Assembly: GCA_047967505.1 (NCBI GenBank)
Contig: CM106538.1
DNA length: 64,000 nucleotides
Strand: one strand, 5' to 3'
Source of the DNA: Dipteris shenzhenensis
Lineage: Eukaryota; Polypodiophyta; Polypodiopsida; Gleicheniales
Below are positions 54,566 to 64,000 of the stretch, one piece after another. The position numbers were made by a program, and so were the translations under genes. A model generated the notes under the pieces. It saw nothing but the letters and a program-made list of their open reading frames with translations. It did not search any database and was not told the DNA's origin. Position 1 is the stretch's first letter, and each line of letters opens with the position of its first letter.

Positions 54566-57500
54566 TAACGACCAAAAGCCATGCTAAAAATATTACCAAT
54601 GCTAGAAAATAAGAGTTCCTTTACCTCCCAATGTTTCTTGAAAGCCACTTCTACATATCTTTGACTCTTTAAACAACAAGATCTCTTTAATAAAAGTTGA
54701 AAAAGCTCCAACAAGTTCTTATGATAAATCTAAGGAGTAGGAGGGTAGACCAACATGGGAAAAAAAGGATCAGCATGGTTTGCTATCCTTAGCATAATAA
54801 ATGTGAGACTTGAGGGGTGATGAAAGGTAGAAAAAAGTGGCTTCACCTAGATTGGGCGGGAAGAGGGACTTGAGGAGAAAAGGGGGCACGTTCCAAGATA
54901 AGATCATTTGGTAGGTGCCCATTTTGGCATAGCTGTCCTTATTACAAGCCCAACTAGACTTAAAAGCTAATTATGGGTTGCTTATGGAAGGTTCCCACTT
55001 TATATATATGAATAGCCTCACCAATCTATGATGGGTTAGGGACTCATTGTCATCAGATATTCTATTGGGTGAAGAATTGCATCCACTAGGAGAGATCTTT
55101 GTGAGATCTTGTTTTGGGGAGGAATGGCCTTTGGTGGCTTTCAACAAATACATTCTACTACACATTCAAGCTTCAAGCTCTATCGAGACTCAATATCTTA
55201 GGAGGTGAGTTTGAACTAATTTGTATGGACAAAGCTACACTTAGACCCCTCACTCACACCTCCCAGGAAGAGAAAGCATCAAGACAAGAACTCACATCCC
55301 TCATATGTGGCCAAACATCTCCTCTACAAGAAAGAGCGTGAGCCCCATTGAAATCCTTCCTTCACTCTCCTCCATGCATTAGAGCCCCCCCAAATCATGG
55401 TTGTCCTGCAAGATTACAAAACCCTTCCTTCTCTCAACCCTTCCACCCACCATGGGCCAATCTCCGTGGATGAGAAGTTTCCACTCCACAACCTCCACCT
55501 TGGTGGATGAGAAGTTTGTACTCCACAAGATCCACCTTAATTCTACCCAAAGAAATGTACACACATCTCCCTTGCATTGACCATTGTCATTGCATGCAAA
55601 TATGTGAGGTTGGGATGAGGAGTTGGGTAAACAAAATTATACAAAGGAATCTGGACAAATACATTATCTTATATAATATTTTACAACTTTTAATTATTGT
55701 ACATTTCAACCTCTTTATATGTAGAAATTTCTATATGCTTAGTAACATTAAATACACATATTACATATTTCTTTGAAAACCTCAATAGATAAGGAGTCGG
55801 TGCTTTAGGAAAATTCCATTTTGATTGAAAAGGAAGTGTTGAGAATCACATTTGGATTACAAATGAATTTCTTATTTCTTAGTAGCTCCAATGGGTGTTA
55901 GTTATATCATATAGTCAAGCACAGACTCTCAAAGCACTAATAGGACCACTCATACACGATGCGGGGTGAAGCGATTTGGGGTTAGTCAGAAATAATCCAA
56001 TACAATGTGTAATCGAGCAATACAAAATAGAATCAATCTATACATTTTGCTTCAATCTGTCTTACTATACTTCTAGGTAAAACCAATTATATCTATATAA
56101 ATATAAGTAAATAAATTATATATATATATATATATAACCAAAATTTTAAGATAAAGAAGGACCAACGGATAGAAAACTGATTAAAGAATTAAAAAAAAGT
56201 AGTAGAGAGAAAGATCACACTCAAGAATACAAATAGAAGCAAGAAAGGAGACTAAAATGAACACTAAAATGCATAAGACTTACCATCCAAACCCATCGAG
56301 TCTCAATCCATCACTCGGTCCAAAGGAGAGGATACTAGACTCTAAAACAAAGGGACCACCGAAGAAAAGTCAACCAAACCACCCGAAATGTAACAAAGCA
56401 CACCAACCAATAAGAAGAACCACCTAGAAGAAGATGACCATGAGCTCAGGGGTGATGAAAGAAGGATCATATCATCATGGAAGCCATGAAGAATCGGGAG
56501 CTCATTGAGTAAGTTGACTAATACTATGAACACAGATTAGTGCCCAAAGCTTCATAAGGTCTTGTGTTAATTATGAGAAGATAATCATCACTGGACTAGA
56601 GGAATTAGGAAAGAATACGAGCATCGATTCTTTAATCACCCCATATATTTAAAAAGGGATTAGATTTAAAGATAGATAATCAATAGCTGGCAAACCTCGA
56701 CAAATGCTCCCATCACAACAATAAAATTTTATAAAAAATCAAAAGATTGAATCCATTTCACAAACATAAACAAAAATTATTCATTAATTAAAGAGATGCC
56801 CAAGTCAAGCTAACTTCACTTAACATACCTACCATCAATCACTCTTCACTAGAACATACTATACAAATTAATTTAAAAATCCCCTACTACAATGGGGCGT
56901 GGCTCTCAAAATGATACATTTGAAGTCATATGTTTATTTATGTATAATTATATAAAATTATATAAAATTATGGGTTCCCTAGAGTTAAGCATGAGATGAA
57001 TCAAAAATCTCAGATAGCTGCTGCAATCCATTAATCCTGAGTAAATAGTAGCTAGTTATTAATTGTTGAGATGCATAAATCAAGAGCATCCACCACGTAA
57101 ACTTTAAGCAATATAAACTAAAATTTACCTATGCTAAACATGACTTTCTCATGTAAAAGAAATGATTCTTACAACAAGCAATAAGCTCAACAAACTATAA
57201 CCTCAAAACAATAAGTTAGCCAAATATAGGTTGGATATAAGGCCACACATTGGCCTAGTTAAGGTGTTGATTGAGTACTAAATTGTACTATCTTGGATGT
57301 ATTGATGACAATAGAGCATTGAATTTACATTTGATGTAATATCAAATGGCTTCATGTTCGAATAGATAAAACCTCCACATTGTTATCACTCTACCTAGCA
57401 TAAAATGTTAACACTAGATTGTACTTGATTGCATAATCTTATTTTAGTGCTTAATTTATAGATCTATCCAAACTTTTAAATTTTATATTTAATATGTTGG

Positions 57501-57720
57501 CAAAATTTTCCAAATATATATATTTATTGTATAAAAATTTGGCAAATTTTTATGGAATTTATTTATAATTTTATAATCTTAAAGGCTAAACCTAGCTCTC
57601 TTTTTAATTTTAGTTTCAAATTGTGGCGAATATATTGAGCTTTTATTTTTATAAGAGCATATAAACTTCACAAGCCATATAAAACTTTCGCTTATTAACG
57701 AATCTAATGCAAAAAAATCA
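54564..57720. other. AT-rich, no recognisable gene
   Basis: It holds a (TA)n run near 56117-56136 and short frames without motifs. No domain, LTR end or RNA gene could be supported. Confidence 0.45.
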
Positions 57721-58279
57721 TCCCTGGCAGGAGGGGCGAGGGGGGGGAGGTGGCGGGGGGAACCCATGAGGGGGGGGAGTGAGTGGAGAGAAAGAGGGGG
57801 AGGGATCCGGAGGGGAAGGAGGGGGAATAGGGGCGACCATAGGCCCCCGCTGCTAATCAGGCTCATTAGGGCTCTGAATCAACTCCTCCTCAGTCGCTGT
57901 CGGGCTAACATCATCCGTGGCTTCCACCATCGTCACATTTGGAGCTCCTGGGGCTCAGTGCTGTTGATGCAAGGGTGAATGGGGATGCTAAACCTCCAAC
58001 ACGAGAGGATCATCTGGCTAGGTGGTGGCCCCTTCTACTAGGGGAGGTGGGTCTCCACATAAGGGCTCCTACTACTGCTCCTCCTAAGGTGCCTCTCGGA
58101 CAACCCTATCTCTCTCTTTGCATCTGGCCCTCTGCCTGCAGCGCTTGTGGGCCTCTTTGCTTGGTTTCTTTTTCTTTTTAACCCGGGTCCAATCCCCTTC
58201 TGAGGGGGTCAACCATGGGGTCTGAGACTCCTACTTCTCCTATCTGAGGGGGTGCTGGGCTCTGGCCTGCTGACTCTAC
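57721..58279. other. G-rich flank and degraded ORF1 tail
   Basis: Very G-rich from 57727 to 57835 (repeated GGGGGG). The remainder may be the low-complexity C-terminal part of the LINE ORF1, but frames are broken. Confidence 0.4.
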
Positions 58280-58994
58280 TTGCTTTGCAGGTGTTGGGGG
58301 GGGGAGGCACTCAGCCATGTCCACGGGGGCAATCTCTGGCTAGGTGACCCATGTGTTTATAATGAAGACACTGGCTTGGTAACCCATAAATCTCCACTCG
58401 CTGTCAAAGCGTACCCCCTTCAAGGATCTCTAGGAGAATAAACTTTGGGAGGGACTGTGGGCTCTCAACCACTAGTCTGATCCTGAGGACCCTGTCATCT
58501 ACTACCGCTATTGTGATTGAATCTGGAGGAGACTTGAGCATGGTGCCAAATGCCCGACCAATGGAGGGGAGGATGGATCTATACTCCTTTGGGAGCCGTA
58601 GGAAGCAAAGCATAACTGAGAAGCAGGGAACATGGTGTGTTGTGTCCATGTCGTCCTCCACTATAAAGCCATGGTACCAAGGAAAGAGGTACACCAAATG
58701 CAGGCCAAGGAGGATGGGGCTCTGCTCCACAAGTGTCAAGGTAGTATTGGGGGAGCTCAGTTGGATGAGGAAGACGCTTCTTCCATAGATGGTGACCGCT
58801 TGAATGTGGTCACCCTGTAGTGCCAAGCTTGCCTGGATCCACTCTCGCACCTATCGCCTTGTGGGTGTGAGGCCCACAATTCTACCCACCACGATTGCCT
58901 TGTCCTGGAGGGACTCAATTGCTTGTTGTACATGTTGCTTGACGACTGGAGAAAGGAGGACCTTCATGGCTGTGGGATTCGAGGGTGTTGCCAT
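58280..58994 (-). pseudogene. LINE ORF1 with DUF4283-like domain and zinc knuckle
   Basis: ATG at 58994 (MATPSNPTAMKVLLSPVVKQ), ALVGR-like IVVGRIVGLTP, a TAG, then WIQASLALQGDHIQAVTIYG, FLIQLSSPNTTLTLVEQ, LRLPKEYRSILPSIGRAFGT and VVDDRVLRIRLVVE. This is the order of the DUF4283 domain found in plant L1 ORF1 and related gag-like proteins. After a frame change, VEIYGLPSQ is followed by CLHYKHMGHLARDC, a zinc knuckle whose second Cys is Tyr. ORF1 proteins bind the element RNA. No ORF2 was found near it. Confidence 0.75.
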
Positions 58995-59089
58995 AGAGCC
59001 CCTCTGGCCAAACCAAGGATCACCACCAAGAACTTCTTTCTCCAAACAAGTGCAAAAAACTCTCGTTGCTACGAAGGAAGAGGAAAAAA

Positions 59090-59300
59090 GGGTGAAGCCA
59101 CTTGGAAGGTGGCCAACGAAGGAGGCAAAGAGGGGAAGAAGAGAAAAGGATATGAGGCAAGGGGGGAGGGCGGAAGAAGGCAGGGAAGGAGGCAGAGATG
59201 AGGCAAGGAATAGCATGGAGGAGGAGGCAGAGAAGGCAGGGAGGAGGATGCAGAGAGGGGGGGCAAGAGGAGAAGCTGGAGGGGGAGGTGGGAGGGGCTC
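59090..59300 (-). repeat. Purine/pyrimidine strand-biased tract
   Basis: Almost pure G/A on the plus strand, hence C/T on the strand of the LINE ORF1, just 5' of its start. Probably the element's 5' UTR. Frames in it are compositional artefacts. Confidence 0.6.
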
Positions 59301-59339
59301 GATAATCCATCCATTTGCCTGCTTTGCATGCTTCCTTTA

Positions 59340-61060
59340 CTTTGGTGAGTTCACTATTTCTTTGTTTAAGCTGGATCGGAGTGAGCTCCTCAAATATCTA
59401 AATATTTGTCCCTTCAGCTTATGTGTTTGTCTAGGGATCTTAACTCCTATTGCCATTTTGACTAATATTGCATGTCATTATCGTCCCATTCGACTTGTGT
59501 TAGTTCCTTCTTATCTATGTCTTTCTCCTCATTATCATGAAGGCATCCATCTTTCAACCCCCCAATGTGTAAGATCATTCTATTCGTCGTCACTCACGAT
59601 TCATGTAAAGATCAACATTATTCACTTTGCTATTCACATTCACAATCATCACTTATGATTTCACTTGAGTGGTATCCATTTCACTTAAAAACTACTTGTG
59701 CTATCGGTGTGTAGTACCTCATGGATGACTTCTTGCTTTTCATTGCCCTCCATATCATGAACTCTTCCTTCTAGAGCTGTAAGCCAGAGGTTGAGCTCTT
59801 GAACTTCAATCTCTATAGATAATAAAATACGTAGTATTGGGTTTGAAATGGTCTTCATCCTTTGGTATGTATTAGCACTAGGAAAAGCTGCAACACTTAG
59901 TAAGAAATTGAGAGAGAGAGAGAGAGGTATAGAGGTATATACATACATACATGATATGTGTGCACCTAGCTACCTACCTACATGCAGATATATATTTACG
60001 CATGCATGTACACATGCACATAAATATAGTCTACATAATGGGTGTTGAACCTAATCATCATCAGCAAACACACACATATACACTTTTTCTAGGTGAAGTC
60101 CACTTGTCATTATATCATAAAAAGTCATCCCCAAGAAGGGGATAGCTAGCTACACACATCAGATTATATCATTATATGACAAGAAGGTAGGATGATCTAG
60201 ATCTTGCACATATAGACAATCATAAAATGATTATCTTAAAGATGCCCAGAAGAACTATACTTAGCCAAAGAGGGATCACCAAAGGCTCGATGATTACAAT
60301 CTTTCCATATGGTCCATAATGCCTAATAATAACAAACCCAATAAGAAGAGAAGATCATATCCCTACTACCATTGGGGATGAAAAATAGAAGTGCTTGCTG
60401 AAGGAGGCATTGGGAAAATGAGCTTGTAGCCAATGCTATAGAATTAGAGTAATGCCAAAGTAGATGAGGCATAGACTCCCTTAAAGACAAACATCATCGA
60501 CCAGTGGTGGCAAGAGCAATAGCCAAGGTCTACCCAAATAGAAGAACCCCAAGAAAAACTTGCCATAAGAATAACTTTTGCCTAAGAGGGAGCTTTGAAG
60601 CCCAAATTTGCTACAATATTTTTCACCACCATCGAGAAGAGTGTGTCATAGACTAGATGCGATTGGCATGAAGAGAAACCCAAGGAGGAGACAACAATGC
60701 CTGATATAAAGATGCAACGATGATATCAGCTAACATTTGATAGGGCACATTGTGACAATAAGTACCATAAAGGTCTATAATGATGTCTCAACGCATTCAG
60801 TTTGACAACTATGAGAAAAGGGATCGCCATACCACTAGAATCAAGCACAACATTCACAAGGTACAGTCTCAACACGAGGTAATGTCTAAAATTCATGGAG
60901 CATTGGTGACAATAAGTACCATAAAGTTCTATAATGATGTCCCAAAGCATATTGTCTAACAGCGTATGTAAAAAGAGATCACCATATCAGCAGAATCAAG
61001 GACATCGTTTATAAGGAAGATTTGTATCATGTGTTATCATATGTACATAGCACTAACACA
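59340..61060. other. No recognisable gene
   Basis: Around 60740-60960 a ~140-bp segment (TTGTGACAATAAGTACCATAAAG) occurs twice (about 60748 and 60907), a degenerate direct repeat. Otherwise short frames only. Confidence 0.45.
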
Positions 61061-61065
61061 TAGAG

Positions 61066-61262
61066 TGTTAAAAGACACAAGGGTTGGAAACCCTAACCCT
61101 ATTCCTAACCCTAAAGGGATTTGTATATATTCATTCTTTCAACTAATACTAGTGTATCGTAAGTCATTTGTGGTGTGCTCTCTAACTGTGCTCTCTAACT
61201 GTAACCTCTTCCTCATCTCCCCTCTCTCCCTCTCCATATTTGTTCATGGCATTAGAGCATGG
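61066..61262 (+). repeat. Copia-type LTR with primer-binding site
   Basis: Starts TGTTAAAAGACACAAGGG at 61066 and ends TTGTTCA at 61246 (181 bp). It is followed by TGGCATTAGAGCATGG (61247-61262), one or two changes from the TGGTATCAGAGC initiator-tRNA site of Ty1/copia elements. A TATATATT-like box is near 61124. It contains AACCCTAACCCTATTCC at about 61087-61107, telomere-like by chance or selection. No gag or pol follows within 2.7 kb. Confidence 0.6.
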
Positions 61263-62980
61263 TTTTGCCTTTCGCTGAGATGCCATTCTTGTGAGAGTGC
61301 GAGAGAGATTGAGAGATTGAAAAGTATTCTTTTATTCCGCTCATTTTTGTTGAGTGAAGGATTACCGCTCATTTTTTATAAGAGAAATTTTTGTTCATGA
61401 GAGGTATTCTCTTTGAATGAAAGAGCTTGAGAACATTTCTCTTGTGACAGAGAGAGTTGTTGATTCCATTCCTTTCAAGATAGAATCCATCTAATAGAAA
61501 GGTTTTCTTCATCTATCAAAAGAGAGAGAGATAGAGAAATATCTTACTCTAAAGAGAGCTCCAAAGACTGCCCATTTCAACAAGCAAATGACTGCTACAA
61601 GCAAGCTGACACTACAAGCAAAGAACTACAAGGCATCCAACACAAAGCAATGAGGCTAAGGGATCTACAATGACTCTACATGTTCTAGCAAACACAATCG
61701 GTTGCAACCCTTCTACAACTAGCAACAAGCTAGTAAAGGCAAAGGGAAATAGAAGGACATGTGACTCCTAAGTCCAAGCTACAAGACCCATACCTCCAAC
61801 ACATAGCAAAGGCACTAAAGCTACCTATCTACATCAACTACCTTGGCTCAAGTGACCCGCAATGCAACAAAGAAACTACAAATGACCAAGAATCCTCACA
61901 CAACAAGTAGAGGTAGCACAATGCCAAGAGCTCATGGGTAGCAATGTCGAGCTAGCCCAAGGCTACAAATGAACCACTAGGCGCATCCAATGACAAGCAA
62001 TCTAAGGCAATAACGAGCTTGATTGGTGGTTTAGCCAACCAAGCATCCAAGGAAAGTGTCATAGCCTCGACGCCTTCTATGATTGGCAAATAAATGCAAG
62101 GAATATCATCGTGGATAGCTACAATAGTTGCTCTATGAGTTCTCACTTTCTGAGTTGTATGCTATGTCCTCCATAGTTTCTCGTACTACCCATCTTCTTT
62201 TTATGGCATTATAGATGACAAGGAGAGTCAACACCCTTAGAGCTCTCCATTTGTAACTACCAAGGATGCATTTGCATAAGACTCTTATAGGGATGATTTG
62301 GGAATGACGATCCCAAGAGGATGGCACATTGTTTATCAAGCAAAGATGAGAAGTACAAGAGACTATAAATCATCAGTTGGGGTGTTTGAGAAGCAATTTA
62401 CTAAGAGAAGCACTCATTTTGTGGCTACTAAAGCATCGAGGGAGAAGAGAGATGAAGAACATAAAGAGAGGGAGGAGGACCATTGATTCAAATCAAGAAG
62501 ATGGGGGAAAACCATCTTGTTTCCATGGAGACCATCGCCAGGGAGAATACTTGGGCGATTTGCAACTCATGAACTGCATTGCATAGTCTTGCACATTTAG
62601 GAAAATAGTTTGTTCCTACATGCATGTTTTCCATGGAGTGTTTGTAGCGATTTGAGTAATTGCTTAAAAATTACTAGTTGGCCATACAAATTAATAGTAT
62701 GCATTGAGATTTTGAAGCATAGGAGCTATTTCACTTTAAAATGTCGATGCCTTTTGGTATCATTTACATTGCAAGGAGTTTCAAGCTTCATGGCAATGCA
62801 AAGTATGCCTCATGCTTTTTATTGGGAAGTATTTTAGCTTCATAAGGGATCTAGAAATCCAAAATGTGGTTGCTTTTATAAACAATTAAGGCCACTTCAA
62901 GGTGCTTTCATGTTCATGTAAGGCCTTCACTTACAATGATGCAAAGTTCCATAAGTATTTCATTTTCATAATTATAAAGC
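61263..62980. other. No recognisable gene
   Basis: CAA/ACAAGCAA-rich DNA from 61570 to 62000, then short frames. It could be the leader of the element that starts at 61066, but no coding motif was found. Confidence 0.4.
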
Positions 62981-62984
62981 AATG

Positions 62985-63375
62985 CAGAGTATGGGAAGCA
63001 CTACTTTATATTGGGAAGTGGATCAGTTTCATAAATATGGGATGTATTTTTTAATAAATCATGGTTATAAAGCAATGCATAAAGTATTTCAATATCATCA
63101 AGCATGGGAAGCATTGCTTTATGGGTAAATGGGGATTTTAGTTTCATAAAGTATAGGAAGTTTTTCTTTATAAAGCATGTGAATAAAGCATTGCATAACT
63201 TTAATTCAGTTTCATAAAGCATGGGAAGCATTGCTTCATGGGTATTTTAGTTTCATGGGGATGTCAAGTTCATAAAGCATGGGAAGTATTTCTTCATAAA
63301 GCATGGGTATAAAGCGATGCATAAAGTATCTCAGTTTCATAAAGCATGGGAAGCATTGCTTTATGGGTATTTTAG
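62985..63375. repeat. ~120-bp degenerate tandem repeat, about four copies
   Basis: AG(C/T)ATGGGAAGCA(T/C)T... occurs near 62987, 63101, 63218 and 63343, each followed by TTTATGGGTA or a variant and separated by TTTCATAAAG / TATAAAGCAATGCATAAAG words. Confidence 0.82.
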
Positions 63376-63802
63376 TTTCCCATATGCTTTAATTACTTGT
63401 TTGTAACACTTTGTTGAAAGGGTAGCCTGCAAGACTTTAATTTTTACAATACACTAAGATGTATCTCCCATCACCAAGTATATATTCATGTATTTCCATC
63501 AACATATGGAGGACCATTCAAAATTTTCCCTCTTTCAACCCTGTAATAGAGAGAAGATTTCAAAGAAGTGGTAGATCATTTTTAGACTATATCTAACCCA
63601 TGAGAATGTCAAGGAAGCATATGTTCGCAGCAGTGACTCCTCGCAAAGACATTAAGGTTGCAGTCACTCCAAGCCATGTGCCATTCCCCGGGAGCTAATT
63701 CAATATCTATATGAGTGTTATCAATTGCATCGTCGTAATTTGAAAATCCTTAGAGTGCTTGGAAACCTTGCTTGACTTCTTGCATGGTTGTTTATGTTGT
63801 AG

Positions 63803-64000
63803 GCTAGCATATGAACTACCCTTTGTTGAGAGCATTGACAAACTGCTTGATAACCTTGCAAGCACAGTGGCTATGGCTGAGGCGATTGCAATCACTTTGG
63901 GATGTGAAAAGCTATTGTGAGTTGGATACACAAGGTCTGTGGAAGCTCTGGCTATGCCAATTGTAGACAAATTCGCAGGTGTCTCCACCGAGTTGCCACT
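63803..64000 (+). other. Possible exon, family unknown, runs to the window edge
   Basis: After an acceptor-like TTATGTTGTAG the frame reads LAYELPFVESIDKLLDNLAS, then AMAEAIAITLGCEKLL, TGA, VGYTRSVEALAMPIVDKFAG and on to the edge. One stop in about 65 codons, with amphipathic composition. I do not recognise it; it may be a gene fragment or chance. Confidence 0.2.

Noticed and set aside
61080-61120. Interstitial telomere
   Set aside because: Only a few imperfect CCCTAA units inside an LTR; not a telomeric array.
1-64000. tRNA, rRNA or microRNA genes
   Set aside because: I looked for tRNA A/B boxes and long hairpins by eye and found none I could support; a dedicated scan (tRNAscan-SE, Infernal) would be needed.

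Overview
This window is nuclear DNA from a land plant with a large, repeat-rich genome. The decisive gene is an auxin response factor (ARF) with plant-type introns. It is surrounded by Ty3/gypsy, Ty1/copia, LINE and Helitron debris, long (GA)n/(CT)n microsatellites and a decayed PLS-type PPR gene. The PPR wording (KACGNVGAIEKG, HTLVDMYGKCG) and the LINE and Helitron types make a fern my first guess and a gymnosperm the alternative. That is inference, not proof.

Layout. 1-3.6 kb (-): nearly intact Ty3/gypsy gag-pol running off the left edge. 3.6-6.6 kb: GC-rich tract, LTR-like DNA, CT and purine tracts, a small gypsy RNase H scrap, and an LTR-like TATA box and poly(A) signal. 6.66-8.29 kb (-): decayed LINE. 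8.39-14.71 kb (+): eleven exons of a class-A (ARF5/7/19-like) ARF carrying most of the protein (B3, ARF, Q-rich middle region, PB1). The 5' exons are not in the window and there is one base too many in the Q-rich exon. 15.3-16.43 kb (+): G-box motifs and a possible two-exon gene of unknown function. 16.4-25 kb: decayed gypsy gag, LTR-like blocks, dispersed and inverted repeats, and a PPR pseudogene (-). 25.1-26.3 kb: a ~300-bp tandem repeat. 26.7-28.4 kb (+): Rep-side remnant of a Helitron. 29.1-32.3 kb (-): L1-like LINE with RT and zf-RVT. 34.7-36 kb: direct repeats and a (GA)43 run. 37-42 kb (+): decayed Ty3/gypsy gag-PR-RT-RH ending inside integrase. 43.2-47.9 kb (+): an unrecognised retroelement-like ORF, rich in TAG stops, split by a young gag-only LTR retrotransposon (44504-47399) that has two 296-bp LTRs, PBS, PPT and a CACCA target duplication. 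49.0-49.98 kb (-): integrase core and C-terminus. 51.6-52.6 kb (-): Ty1/copia RT/RNase H. 52.6-54.2 kb: DNA of different texture, possibly organellar. 58.3-59 kb (-): LINE ORF1. 61.07-61.25 kb: copia-type LTR with PBS. 63.0-63.4 kb: ~120-bp tandem repeat.

How it fits together. The only plausible host function that can be named is auxin-dependent transcription through the ARF. The rest is a layered record of transposition, with nested insertions and decay in which amber (TAG) stops dominate. The best candidates for something undescribed are the split ORF at 43.2-47.9 kb, the two-exon ORF after the ARF, and the integrase whose two halves lie in opposite orientation 8 kb apart.
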